A DNA stretch of 64,000 bases from Microbacterium horticulturae. GTDB taxonomy: Bacteria > Actinomycetota > Actinomycetes > Actinomycetales > Microbacteriaceae. A program made the position numbers and the translations under genes. Where the stretch lies: positions 2,418,001-2,482,000 of the forward strand of contig NZ_CP119108.1 in the NCBI RefSeq assembly GCF_029094505.1. The letters run 5' to 3'. A model generated the notes under the pieces. It saw only the letters and a program-made list of their open reading frames with translations, had not been told where the DNA came from and ran no database searches. This document shows, piece after piece, positions 45,435-53,697 of this stretch (the first letter of the stretch is position 1; each line of letters opens with the position of its first letter).

Positions 45435-46736
45435 TCAGACGCGGGTCAGCAGCGTGACGGCCTCCACGTGATGCGAATTCGGGAAGAGGTCGACCGCGGT
45501 CACCGAGGCCGGCGCGTACCCGCCCTCGCCGAAGGTCGTCAGGTCACGGGCGAGCGCCACCGGGTCGCAGGCGACGTAGACGATGGATGCCGGACCCAGG
45601 GTCACGAGTTCGCGCACGACATCGCCGCCGGCGCCCGAGCGCGGCGGATCGAGCACCACCACGCCACTGCGCAGGCGCGCGAGGTCGCGCTCGCCTGCCT
45701 GTTCGCGGAACTGCGGCAGCCAGCGGTCGACGCGCCCGGTCTCGGCGCGGGCGCCCACCCACTCGGCAAGGTTCTCGCCCGCGTGCTCGGTGGCGCGCGC
45801 GTCGGACTCGACGCTGACGATGCGGCTCGCACCCGCCTCGCCCAGCGTTGCGGCGAACAGCCCCACGCCGCCGTACAGGTCGAGGTGCAAGGCGTCGGGA
45901 TCGAGCGCGGGCAGTGTCTGCCGCACAAGATCGGTGAGAGCGGCGGCGGCACCGCGGTGCACCTGCCAGAAGCCGCCGGCGTCGACGAGGAACTCGCGGC
46001 TGCCGACGCGCTCGACAACGACCTCGCGCGCCGGATTGCGGCGCTTCGCGGGGGCCGCGCGGCGCGTGGCGCCCGGGCCGCGGTGACGCTTCTCGTCGCC
46101 CTTGTCGTGTTTGCCGACGCGCTTGTCGTGGCGCGGACGCGCGAGCACCCGCACCCGGCCGTCGGCGGGCTCGACGAGATCGATGCGCCCGGGAGCCTCG
46201 GGTGCCACATCCGCGGCGGTGCGCGCAATCGCCTCGGTCGCCAGCGGAAGGTCGTCGACCTCGATGACACGGTGGCTGCGCGCCGCATACGGACCCACGC
46301 GCCCCTCGTCGTCGACGTGCAGGCTGACCCGCGTACGCCAGCGGCTGCCGTCGTCGCCGTCGATCGTCACCATCCGCACGGGCAGGTCGACTCCGCCCAT
46401 GCGCTGCAGGGCGTCCTGCAGCACCTCGAGCTTGAGCGCGCGCTGGTGGTCGAGCGCTATGTGCCCGAAGTCGGCGCCGCCGGGTCGGCGCTCGGGCGGA
46501 ACCTCGACGTCCGCCTGACGCCACACATGCGGACGGCGGTGAGCCGAGGCATCCATCACCTCGACGGTCTCGCCGCGCCAGAACGACTTCTCGCCGGTCT
46601 GCGTGAGCTGCACCCGCACCCGCTCTCCCGGGATCGCGTCGGGCACGAACACGACGCGCCCTTCGTGCCGCCCGACGAACACCCCGCCATGGGCGACGGA
46701 GGTGATGTCGAGCTCGATGTGATCGCCGGGTTGCAT
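45435..46736 (-). CDS. TrmA/RlmD-family RNA uracil methyltransferase (no Fe-S cysteine cluster)
   Basis: 433 residues. N-terminal TRAM domain (IELDITSVAHGGVFVGRHEGR), then a class I methyltransferase: LDLYGGVGLFAATLGEAG for S-adenosylmethionine, VVLDPPRSGAGG, and YVACDPVALARDL with the catalytic Cys. Enzymes of this family methylate C5 of a uridine in tRNA or 23S rRNA. The four-cysteine [4Fe-4S] motif normally upstream of the Rossmann fold is missing: the equivalent region reads PPERRPGGADFGHIAL without cysteine. The target RNA is not clear. It lies divergent from maf across a region with an inverted repeat. Confidence 0.85.
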   Translation of the reverse strand: MQPGDHIELDITSVAHGGVFVGRHEGRVVFVPDAIPGERVRVQLTQTGEKSFWRGETVEVMDASAHRRPHVWRQADVEVPPERRPGGADFGHIALDHQRALKLEVLQDALQRMGGVDLPVRMVTIDGDDGSRWRTRVSLHVDDEGRVGPYAARSHRVIEVDDLPLATEAIARTAADVAPEAPGRIDLVEPADGRVRVLARPRHDKRVGKHDKGDEKRHRGPGATRRAAPAKRRNPAREVVVERVGSREFLVDAGGFWQVHRGAAAALTDLVRQTLPALDPDALHLDLYGGVGLFAATLGEAGASRIVSVESDARATEHAGENLAEWVGARAETGRVDRWLPQFREQAGERDLARLRSGVVVLDPPRSGAGGDVVRELVTLGPASIVYVACDPVALARDLTTFGEGGYAPASVTAVDLFPNSHHVEAVTLLTRV

Positions 46737-46799
46737 CTTCCGATCGTTTCACACCCGGATGCGCTCCGGCTGGGCGCCTTGCGGGCCGAACGTGTGCGT

Positions 46800-46863
46800 T
46801 CAACATGCTGAATCAGCGCATCGAGCACCGCACGGGGGCCGAAGTGGCGCTTCAGCATGTCGA
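46800..46863. promoter_or_regulatory. Inverted repeat in the trmA-like/maf divergent gap
   Basis: TCAACATGCTGAA (46800-46812) and TTCAGCATGTCGA (46851-46863) are inverted repeats with 12 of 13 matching positions and 38 bases between. The right arm ends 11 bases before the maf -10 box. It could be a pair of operator half-sites for a regulator, or a hairpin. Confidence 0.35.
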
Positions 46864-46874
46864 CAACACACGGC

Positions 46875-46880
46875 TACCGT
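46875..46880 (+). promoter_or_regulatory. Candidate leaderless promoter -10 box for maf (TACCGT)
   Basis: TACCGT ends six bases before ATG 46887, and no Shine-Dalgarno sequence is present. Confidence 0.5.
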
Positions 46881-46886
46881 TGACCC

Positions 46887-47534
46887 ATGCGCGTGTGCCT
46901 GGCCTCGACGTCCCCCGCCCGTCTGATGCTGTTGCGGCAGGCCGGGATCGATCCCGAAACCGTCGCGCCCGACGTCGACGAAGAGGCCGTGATCGCCGCG
47001 GTGGAGGCTGCGGAGAACCGCCCGCTCGAGCCCGCGGAATACGTGCTGCTGCTCGCCCGCCGGAAGGCGGCGGATGTCGCGGCGCGCGTCGCAGCGGACG
47101 ACCCATCGTTCGACGGGCTCGTGATCGGCGGTGACTCGATGTTCGTGCTGGACGGGCAGATCCTCGGCAAGCCGTACACGCCGGAGGTCGCCACTGCCCG
47201 CTGGCAGCAGATGCGCGGACGCACCGGCATCCTGCACTCGGGGCACAGCATCTATCGGCTGCAGCCGGGTGCGTCGCCGGTCGAAGCACATGCGTCGGCC
47301 GAGGCATCCGTGACTTTCGCCGCCGACGTGACCGATGACGAGATCGCCGCGTACGTGGCCACCGGCGAACCGCTCTTGGTCGCGGGCGCTTTCACGATCG
47401 ACAGCCTGGGCGGCCCGTTCATCGATCGGGTCGACGGCGACCCGTCCACGGTGGTCGGCATGTCGCTGTCGACGCTGCGCCGGCTCGTGCGAGAGCTGGG
47501 TGTGCGGTGGACGGATACGTGGACGTCCTCGTAG
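46887..47534 (+). CDS. maf: Maf family nucleotide pyrophosphatase
   Basis: 215 residues. Maf proteins hydrolyse dTTP, UTP or modified nucleotides to the monophosphate and have been linked to septum control. It begins LASTSPARLMLLRQAGI, the family signature, and has EEAVIAA, LLARRKAADVA, GGDSMFVLDGQILGKP and the LVAGAFTIDSLGGPFIDRVD segment. Probable leaderless start at ATG 46887. It sits between the carboxylase subunits, as in mycobacteria (Rv3282). 78 bases separate it from accA3. Confidence 0.92.
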   Translation: MRVCLASTSPARLMLLRQAGIDPETVAPDVDEEAVIAAVEAAENRPLEPAEYVLLLARRKAADVAARVAADDPSFDGLVIGGDSMFVLDGQILGKPYTPEVATARWQQMRGRTGILHSGHSIYRLQPGASPVEAHASAEASVTFAADVTDDEIAAYVATGEPLLVAGAFTIDSLGGPFIDRVDGDPSTVVGMSLSTLRRLVRELGVRWTDTWTSS

Positions 47535-47599
47535 ATCGTCCTACACAAATCCATCGCTATCTTGTGCGGTGCAGTCAAAAGAGCGCCGAACACGCTCGG

Positions 47600-47605
47600 T
47601 AGGCT
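47600..47605 (+). promoter_or_regulatory. Candidate leaderless promoter -10 box for accA3 (TAGGCT)
   Basis: TAGGCT ends seven bases before ATG 47613; the intervening GAAGTCC is not a convincing ribosome site. Confidence 0.5.
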
Positions 47606-47612
47606 GAAGTCC

Positions 47613-49379
47613 ATGCCTGAAATCGCCAAGGTGCTCATCGCGAACCGCGGCGAGATCGCCGTACGCATCATCCGTGCCGCACGCGACAGCGGAAAGTCAT
47701 CCGTCGCCGTGTACGCAGATCAGGATCGCGACGCCCTGCATGCCAAGCTCGCCGACGAGGCATACGCCCTCGAAGGCGCCACGAGCGCCGAGACGTATCT
47801 GTCGATCGACAAGATCCTCTCTGTCGCGCGCCGTTCCGGCGCCGACGCCGTGCACCCGGGTTACGGCTTCCTCGCCGAGAACGCCGAGTTCGCCCGCGCC
47901 GTCATCGGCGCCGGGCTCGTCTGGATCGGCCCTACGCCCGACGCTATCGAGGCACTCGGCGACAAGGTCACCGCGCGTCACGTCGCCGAGAAGGTCGGCG
48001 CGCCGCTCGCCCCCGGCACCCAGGGCACCGTCTCGGGTGCCGATGAGGTCGTCGCCTTCGCCCGCGAATTCGGCCTGCCGATCGCCATCAAGGCCGCCTA
48101 CGGCGGCGGCGGGCGCGGTCTGAAGGTCGCCCGCGAGCTCGACGAGGTCGCCGAGCTGTTCGAGTCGGCCACCCGCGAGGCGGTCACGGCGTTCGGCCGC
48201 GGCGAGTGCTTCGTCGAGAAGTTCCTCGACAAGCCGCGTCACGTCGAGACGCAGTGCCTGGCGGATGCCGCGGGCAACGTCGTCGTCGTCTCCACGCGCG
48301 ATTGCTCGCTGCAGCGCCGCAACCAGAAGCTCGTCGAAGAGGCCCCGGCCCCGTTCCTGACCGACGAGCAGCGCGACGTGCTCTACTCGTCATCGAAGGC
48401 GATTCTGCGCGAGGTCGGCTACGTCGGCGCGGGCACGTGCGAGTTCCTCATCGGCGCCGACGGCACGGTGTCGTTCCTCGAGGTGAACACGCGCCTGCAG
48501 GTGGAGCATCCCGTCTCCGAAGAGGTCACCGGGCTCGACCTGGTGCGCGAGCAGTTCCGCATCGCCGAGGGCGGCACGCTCGACTACGGTGACCCGGCGC
48601 CTATCGGCCACTCCTTCGAGTTCCGCATCAACGGCGAGGACCCGGGCCGCGGGTTCCTCCCCCAGCCCGGACCGGTCAAGGTCTTCAAGACGTTCGGCGG
48701 TCCCGGCACGCGCCTGGACTCCGGCGTGACCGCCGGCGACGTCGTCGGCGGGGCCTTCGACTCGCTGCTGGCCAAGATCATCATCACCGGCCGCGACCGT
48801 GCCGAGGCACTGGAGCGCGCCCGTCGCGCCCTTGACGAGTTCGAGGTGGGCGGTCTGCCCACGGTGCTGCCGTTCGACCGCAAGGTCGTGCGCGACCCGG
48901 CCTTCACGGCCGAGGACGGCGTCTTCGGCGTGCACACGCGCTGGATCGAGACCGAGTTCGACAACGACATTCCGCCGTGGGACGGCGAGATCGGCGACCC
49001 CGAGCCGACCGAGACGCGGCACACGGTCGTCGTCGAGGTCGGCGGCAAGCGCCTCGAGGTCAGCCTGCCGGACCGCATCGCCGCCGCTCCCATCGCCGCC
49101 GGCCGCCCGGCCGTCGCGCCACCCTCGCGCCGCTCGCACGCGACGGTCGCCAGCGCCGGGGCGTCCGGTGACGCCGTGAAGTCGCCCATGCAGGCGACGG
49201 TCGTCAAGGTCGCCGTCGAAGAGGGCCAGCAGGTCGTCAAGGGCGATCTGGTGCTCGTGCTCGAGGCGATGAAGATGGAGCAGCCCATTCAGGCCCACAA
49301 AGACGGCGTGGTCACCGCGATCAATGCCACGCCGGGCACGACGGTCTCGGCCGGCCACCAGTTGCTGACGATCGCGTAG
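47613..49379 (+). CDS. accA3: Acyl-CoA carboxylase alpha subunit (biotin carboxylase and biotin carrier)
   Basis: 588 residues. It carboxylates its own biotin with ATP and bicarbonate and hands the carboxyl to AccD5. An ATP-grasp biotin carboxylase fills residues 1-450 ([57 protein letters not shown]), followed by a BCCP domain from about 520 with the biotinylation site [10 protein letters not shown] Pro/Ala linker joins them. The lysine is the target of BirA at 39282. ATG 47613 has a TAGGCT box seven bases upstream; an in-frame start at 47562 lacks support. Confidence 0.96.
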   Translation: MPEIAKVLIANRGEIAVRIIRAARDSGKSSVAVYADQDRDALHAKLADEAYALEGATSAETYLSIDKILSVARRSGADAVHPGYGFLAENAEFARAVIGAGLVWIGPTPDAIEALGDKVTARHVAEKVGAPLAPGTQGTVSGADEVVAFAREFGLPIAIKAAYGGGGRGLKVARELDEVAELFESATREAVTAFGRGECFVEKFLDKPRHVETQCLADAAGNVVVVSTRDCSLQRRNQKLVEEAPAPFLTDEQRDVLYSSSKAILREVGYVGAGTCEFLIGADGTVSFLEVNTRLQVEHPVSEEVTGLDLVREQFRIAEGGTLDYGDPAPIGHSFEFRINGEDPGRGFLPQPGPVKVFKTFGGPGTRLDSGVTAGDVVGGAFDSLLAKIIITGRDRAEALERARRALDEFEVGGLPTVLPFDRKVVRDPAFTAEDGVFGVHTRWIETEFDNDIPPWDGEIGDPEPTETRHTVVVEVGGKRLEVSLPDRIAAAPIAAGRPAVAPPSRRSHATVASAGASGDAVKSPMQATVVKVAVEEGQQVVKGDLVLVLEAMKMEQPIQAHKDGVVTAINATPGTTVSAGHQLLTIA

Positions 49380-49426
49380 CGACGCATTACGGGGGACGGA
49401 TGCCGCAGGTCAGGCCGCGGCTTCGC

Positions 49427-49432
49427 TAGGCT
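49427..49432 (+). promoter_or_regulatory. Candidate leaderless promoter -10 box (TAGGCT)
   Basis: TAGGCT ends six bases before ATG 49439 of the lipoprotein gene. The same hexamer stands before accA3. Confidence 0.5.
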
Positions 49433-49438
49433 CATCGC

Positions 49439-50014
49439 ATGCCCCGCGCGCTTCTGAGCATCGCCGCGGCGTTGATTGCGTGCGTGGCGATCAGCGCATG
49501 CGCACCCACCCCGAGCTTCGAAGACGATGTCGCGAGTGCACGGGCCGTGGCACGGCGGTCATCGACGCCTGCGGGCCCGGCGGCGATTGAGCCGACAGAG
49601 CCCGCCGCGACAGCACCCGCGGCTCCGGCTGATCCGTGGCAGGGGTATTTCGACGGCACGGGCGATGGCGATGCCACGAGCTCGTACTGGGGGTCGTTCG
49701 GCCCGCCCGGCGGTGTCGTCACGGTGGGCGACACCGACGAGTCGGCGAAGGCCGGGCACCACTTCGTCGTCGTGTCGTGTGCGGGAGCGATCACCCTGAC
49801 GGTGACGATGTCATCAGTCACGTCGGTGATGTCGGCCGACGGCAAGGCATTCGAGACCGGGCCTGCCACTGCGCACGATATCGACTGCCCAGTGACGGCC
49901 CTTCTCGACATCACCACCGATTCTCCGGGCCTGTCGGTGCACCTCGACAGCCACGGTCAGCCGGGCGCCTTCGACGTGCGCATCGACCCCGACGACGTCA
50001 CCCAGGGCCCCTGA
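49439..50014 (+). CDS. Putative secreted lipoprotein
   Basis: 191 residues, not recognised. A lipoprotein signal peptide ends at the lipobox AISAC (Cys21). A Pro/Ala/Thr-rich linker (about 45-65) leads to a compact C-terminal domain of about 120 residues, predicted mostly beta, with two cysteines (VVSCAG and DIDCPV) that could form a disulfide outside the cell. It follows accA3 by 59 bases and converges on the membrane protein gene at 50035. Function unknown. Confidence 0.7.
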   Translation: MPRALLSIAAALIACVAISACAPTPSFEDDVASARAVARRSSTPAGPAAIEPTEPAATAPAAPADPWQGYFDGTGDGDATSSYWGSFGPPGGVVTVGDTDESAKAGHHFVVVSCAGAITLTVTMSSVTSVMSADGKAFETGPATAHDIDCPVTALLDITTDSPGLSVHLDSHGQPGAFDVRIDPDDVTQGP

Positions 50015-50034
50015 CCGAGAGCGGATGTCGCGGG

Positions 50035-50913
50035 TCAGACGGCCGCGCACCACTCCTCGAGCATCTGCTGCCCGAACGTCGTGCCGAGCTTCGCGCGCTC
50101 TTCGGGTGAGTCGCGGCACACCCGCAGGGCCGTCCAGAGCACGTGCGGGTGCAGGCGCACGGCGCCCGGCGAGAGCGTGATCGCTCCCGGCACCTCGTCA
50201 CCGTCCGCGGTGAGCACGCGCCGCGGGTCGGCGTGGATGCGGATGAGCGGCATCGGATCACCGCGGCGCGGAGTGGTGACATCAGGCTGCACAGATCGGA
50301 TGGCGTCCCACGGGATGTAGACGGGGTCGCTCACGCGCAGCACCGCGACGCCGGAGGGACCGAAGCTGATCCCCACCGGGCGCCGGCCGAACGAGTCGAG
50401 CCGGTACTCGGCGATGACGCCCCGCACCGCGCCGTACAGGAAGGCGATTGCGACCAGCGCGGTGATGACCGCTCCCCCCAGTGCCTGCGGACGCCCGGTC
50501 ACACCGATGACGACAGCCGCGACGGTGGCAGCGGCGAACACGAGTCCCCACACGGCGAAGACGATCAGCAGCATCATCCCGGTGCGCCGTTCGCGCGTGA
50601 AGTGCACCCACGAGTCGGGCGGCGCCACGCGCGCGCGGGTGAGCGTGACCGCATTGATCATCTGCGGCTTCCCGTGCGCGAACGGCGCGCGGGCATAGAC
50701 GGCGAGCGCCGTGAACGCGAACAGAGCGAAGACGAGGGCCGACCATCCCCGGGTCGCGTGGCCCGGCGCGGTCACAGCCATCACCATCGCGATCAGCAGC
50801 AGCGCCACGCCGATGCCCAGCATTGCCCCCGGGCGCCGCGGGTGACGCGCACCCCAGGCCTGCGGCCAAGCCACGGGCAGCGCGTGCTCGGTCTGCGCCG
50901 AATCGGCCGACAC
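50035..50913 (-). CDS. Hypothetical membrane protein with PH-like cytoplasmic part
   Basis: 292 residues, not recognised with certainty. Two membrane pairs (about 31-72 and 108-165) are followed by a soluble part: FGRRPVGISFGPSGVAVLRV, YIPWDAIRSVQPDV and VLTADGDEVPGAITL, a pattern seen in bacterial PH-like domains that read membrane or lipid state. It begins two bases after the LpdA-type gene stop, so the two are probably cotranscribed. Function unknown. Confidence 0.65.
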   Translation of the reverse strand: MSADSAQTEHALPVAWPQAWGARHPRRPGAMLGIGVALLLIAMVMAVTAPGHATRGWSALVFALFAFTALAVYARAPFAHGKPQMINAVTLTRARVAPPDSWVHFTRERRTGMMLLIVFAVWGLVFAAATVAAVVIGVTGRPQALGGAVITALVAIAFLYGAVRGVIAEYRLDSFGRRPVGISFGPSGVAVLRVSDPVYIPWDAIRSVQPDVTTPRRGDPMPLIRIHADPRRVLTADGDEVPGAITLSPGAVRLHPHVLWTALRVCRDSPEERAKLGTTFGQQMLEEWCAAV

Positions 50914-50915
50914 GC

Positions 50916-52364
50916 TCAGGCTTCTGCGCCGGGCAGGTTGGTCACGTGCATCGCGTTGGCGACATCGGTGATCACGCCCGACAGCGACGGGTACACGGCG
51001 AACACGCGAGAGAGCTGATCGACCGACAGCCGTCGTTCGACGGCGATCGCGATGGGATAGATCATCTCCGAGGCGCGCGGGCCGACGATGACCCCGCCGA
51101 CGACCGTGCCGCTGCCGGTGCGGGCGATGATCTTGACGAAGCCGTCCTTGATACCCATCATCTTCGCGCGCGGGTTCGCCGACAGGGGCAGCTTGTGCAC
51201 GGTGCCGTGTATCAGCCCCGCCTCGATGTCGGCCTCCTGCCAGCCGACCGTGGCGATCTCGGGCGCGGTGAAGATGTTGGACGCGATCCGGCGACGCTCG
51301 AGTGGAATGACGACGTCCCCGAGCGCGTGGAAGACTGCCGTGCGCCCCTGCATGGAGGCGACGGACGCCAGGGGCACAAACGTCGTGCAGTCCCCTGCCG
51401 CGTAGATGTTGGGGACGGAGGTGCGGGCCACCCGGTTGACCTGGATGTGCCCCGAGTCGGTCATCTGCACGCCCGCGTCCTCCAGGCCGATGCCGGCCGT
51501 GTTGGGCACAGAGCCGACGGCCATGAGGCAGTGGCTGCCCGCGACGACCCGACCGTCGGTCAAGGTCACCTCGACACCGTCGCCCGTGTTGACGACCTTC
51601 TCGGCACGTGACTTCGACAGCACGTGCATGCCGCCACGTTTGAACACCTTCTCGAGGACGGCCGCGGCATCCTTGTCTTCGCCCGGCAGAACCTGCTCGC
51701 GACTGGAGACGAGCGAGACCTCGGCACCCAGGTTCATATAGGCACCGGCGAACTCCGCGCCGGTCACACCCGATCCCACGACGATGAGATGCTCGGGCAG
51801 CCGCTTCATGTCGTACAGCTGCGTCCAGGTGAGGATGCGCTCGCCGTCGGGCAGCGCGCTGGGCAGTTCGCGCGGTGCGGCGCCGACCGACACGACCAGG
51901 GTGTCGGCCTCGACCCGGTCGAAGTCGGTGCCGTCGGAGGCCGTCGACACGACGATGGCGTTGCGCCCCTCGAGCCGGCCGTGGCCCGAGACGATGCGCA
52001 CGCCCGCCTCGATCAGGGCCGCGCGCATGTCGTCGGACTGCTGGCGCGCCAGTGACAGAAGCCGGTGGTTGACCGCGGCGAGGTTGATGGCGATCTCGGG
52101 TTTGAGAGGCTTGCCCTCCTTGCCCTTCGCGAACAGCTGCACGCCCAGGTCGGACGCCTGCGCGATCGACACGGCCGCGTCGGCGGTGGCGATCAGGCTC
52201 TTCGACGGCACGACGTCGGTGATCACGGCCGATCCGCCCACGCCGGCGCGCTCGACGAGCGTCACTTCGGCGCCGAGCTGGGCCGCCGCAAGGGCTGCCT
52301 CGTAGCCGCCGGGGCCTCCGCCGAGGACCGCGACGGACTGGGTGCGCTCGAAACTCAACGACAT
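50916..52364 (-). CDS. lpdA: LpdA-type NAD(P)H quinone reductase (disulfide reductase family without redox cysteines)
   Basis: 482 residues of the lipoamide dehydrogenase/glutathione reductase fold: FAD loop VAVLGGGPGGYEAALAA, NAD(P) loop IVVGSGVTGAEFAGAYMNLG, YAAGDCTTFVPLA, and a C-terminal dimerisation domain. The active-site loop that in lipoamide dehydrogenase holds two cysteines reads GGSAVITDVVPSKS, with none. The homologue in M. tuberculosis (LpdA, Rv3303c) likewise has lost the pair and reduces quinones. The same is inferred here. Start at ATG 52364, with GGAG just before it; in-frame ATGs at 52373 and 52424 are alternatives. Confidence 0.88.
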   Translation of the reverse strand: MSLSFERTQSVAVLGGGPGGYEAALAAAQLGAEVTLVERAGVGGSAVITDVVPSKSLIATADAAVSIAQASDLGVQLFAKGKEGKPLKPEIAINLAAVNHRLLSLARQQSDDMRAALIEAGVRIVSGHGRLEGRNAIVVSTASDGTDFDRVEADTLVVSVGAAPRELPSALPDGERILTWTQLYDMKRLPEHLIVVGSGVTGAEFAGAYMNLGAEVSLVSSREQVLPGEDKDAAAVLEKVFKRGGMHVLSKSRAEKVVNTGDGVEVTLTDGRVVAGSHCLMAVGSVPNTAGIGLEDAGVQMTDSGHIQVNRVARTSVPNIYAAGDCTTFVPLASVASMQGRTAVFHALGDVVIPLERRRIASNIFTAPEIATVGWQEADIEAGLIHGTVHKLPLSANPRAKMMGIKDGFVKIIARTGSGTVVGGVIVGPRASEMIYPIAIAVERRLSVDQLSRVFAVYPSLSGVITDVANAMHVTNLPGAEA

Positions 52365-52511
52365 GAACTCCATTCTCTCAGGCATCCCCCGCTCGCGGAA
52401 ACCGGCCGCCACGAGGGGTTCCACCCGCTCCGTTTCGCGACCGACGGCGACCTCGTGAAAGGATGGACGCTCGACTCTTCGCGCTCGTAAAGGCCCTCAT
52501 GTACCGCCAGT

Positions 52512-52691
52512 GTGCTGGCCCAACGGTGGACCGGCGAAACGCAGGCCGCCTATGCCGACGCACACCGCAAGTGGGACGCCTCGATGCGCGAGCTGACCAA
52601 GATCGCCCATGAGCTGGGTCGCATCACGCGCGAGGGCAACACGCGTTTCCGCGAGCACGATCAGCGCGAGGCGAAAATCTGGGCGCGCTGA
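52512..52691 (+). pseudogene. WXG100/ESAT-6-like protein remnant (N-terminal half missing)
   Basis: A 59-codon frame from GTG 52512 reads VLAQRWTGETQAAYADAHRK, WDASMRELTKIAHELGRITR and EGNTRFREHDQREAKIWAR, then TGA. The central WTG turn followed by AAYADAHRKW, and a second amphipathic helix, match the second half of WXG100 proteins, the small helical-hairpin substrates of type VII secretion, which are normally about 95-100 residues. The first helix is absent and an in-frame TAA lies at 52488. Codons are strongly GC3-rich, so this was once coding. No partner or secretion gene is near. A deletion remnant seems likelier than a functional gene. Confidence 0.6.
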
Positions 52692-52716
52692 CGCGCGGGT
52701 AAGCCCGCGCCGCGGG

Positions 52717-52806
52717 TGCGACCTCGGCGCGACACATACGACCTCGCGGAATAAGGTACGACCTCGCGAAGACGGGTACGACCTCGCGGATTAAGGTACG
52801 ACCTCG
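52717..52806. repeat. Array 1 of the 20-bp-period TACGACCTCG repeat (5 units)
   Basis: TACGACCTCG or a one-base variant starts at 52717, 52737, 52757, 52777 and 52797, an exact 20-bp spacing. Each 10-bp site is mostly followed by GCG and a variable seven-base filler. The array lies in the 508-nt gap 52365-52872 and ends 54 bases before the -10 box of the purine nucleoside phosphorylase gene. The same site recurs 13 times at 55411-55662. Confidence 0.85.
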
Positions 52807-52860
52807 GCCTCGGCGCGACCGGGGGCGCCTGCGCGTCTCGCGGATGGGGGTGGCCGGCGC

Positions 52861-52866
52861 TACCGT
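52861..52866 (+). promoter_or_regulatory. Candidate leaderless promoter -10 box (TACCGT)
   Basis: TACCGT is followed by six G bases and ATG 52873. The G-run could double as a weak ribosome site, so leaderless or very short leader are both possible. Confidence 0.45.
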
Positions 52867-52872
52867 GGGGGG

Positions 52873-53697
52873 ATGATCGACAATCCGCTGGATGACCCGA
52901 GCGCCGATCCGTTCGAGGTCGCCCGCACCGCCGCCGCCGACATCGCGCGCCTGACCGGCGTGGAACGGCACGACATCGCCCTGACCCTCGGCAGCGGCTG
53001 GGGCAAGGCCGCCGAACTCGTCGGCGAGACGACCACGACGATCCCGGCGACCGAGGTCACCGGCTTCAGCAAGCCGGCGCTCGAAGGACACCCGGGCACT
53101 CTGCGCAGCATCCTGACCCCGTCCGGTAAGCGTGTGCTCGTCATCGGTGCGCGCACGCACTTCTATGAGGAGCACGGCGTGCGCCGGGTGGTGCACTCGG
53201 TGCGTACCGCGGCCGCCACGGGCGCTTCGGTCATGGTGCTGACCAACGGGGCCGGCGGGGTGAACCGTGGTTACACCCCCGGCAAGCCGGTGCTCATCAG
53301 CGACCACATCAACCTGACCGCGGCATCCCCCCTCGAAGGCGCCACGTTCGTCGACCTCACCGACCTTTATGCGAAGCGCCTGCGCGACGTCGCGCGCACG
53401 ATCGACCCGACGCTCGACGAGGGCGTGTACTGCCAGTTCCGCGGGCCGCACTACGAGACACCGGCCGAGGTGCGCATGGCCGGCATCATCGGCGGTGACA
53501 TCGTCGGCATGTCGACGGCTCTCGAGGCGATCGCCGCGCGCGAGGCCGGCATGGAGGTGCTGGGGTTCTCGCTCATCACGAACCTGGCCGCCGGCATCCA
53601 GACCACGCCGTTGAGCCATGAAGAGGTGCTGCAGGCGGGCCGCGAGGCCGAGCCGGTGATCTCAGGGCTGCTGGCTCGGGTCGTGGAGGCGATCTGA
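52873..53697 (+). CDS. punA: Purine-nucleoside phosphorylase (trimeric type)
   Basis: 274 residues, the length of the trimeric (PNP/MTAP) family. It splits inosine and guanosine with phosphate into the base and ribose 1-phosphate. Motifs: LTLGSGWGKAA for phosphate, EGHPGTLR, TNGAGGVNRGYTPG, ISDHINLT, and FRGPHYETPAEVRM. The stop overlaps the next start (TGATG), coupling it to a phosphomutase that can turn ribose 1-phosphate into ribose 5-phosphate. In M. tuberculosis the equivalents are deoD (Rv3307) and pmmB (Rv3308). Confidence 0.94.
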   Translation: MIDNPLDDPSADPFEVARTAAADIARLTGVERHDIALTLGSGWGKAAELVGETTTTIPATEVTGFSKPALEGHPGTLRSILTPSGKRVLVIGARTHFYEEHGVRRVVHSVRTAAATGASVMVLTNGAGGVNRGYTPGKPVLISDHINLTAASPLEGATFVDLTDLYAKRLRDVARTIDPTLDEGVYCQFRGPHYETPAEVRMAGIIGGDIVGMSTALEAIAAREAGMEVLGFSLITNLAAGIQTTPLSHEEVLQAGREAEPVISGLLARVVEAI

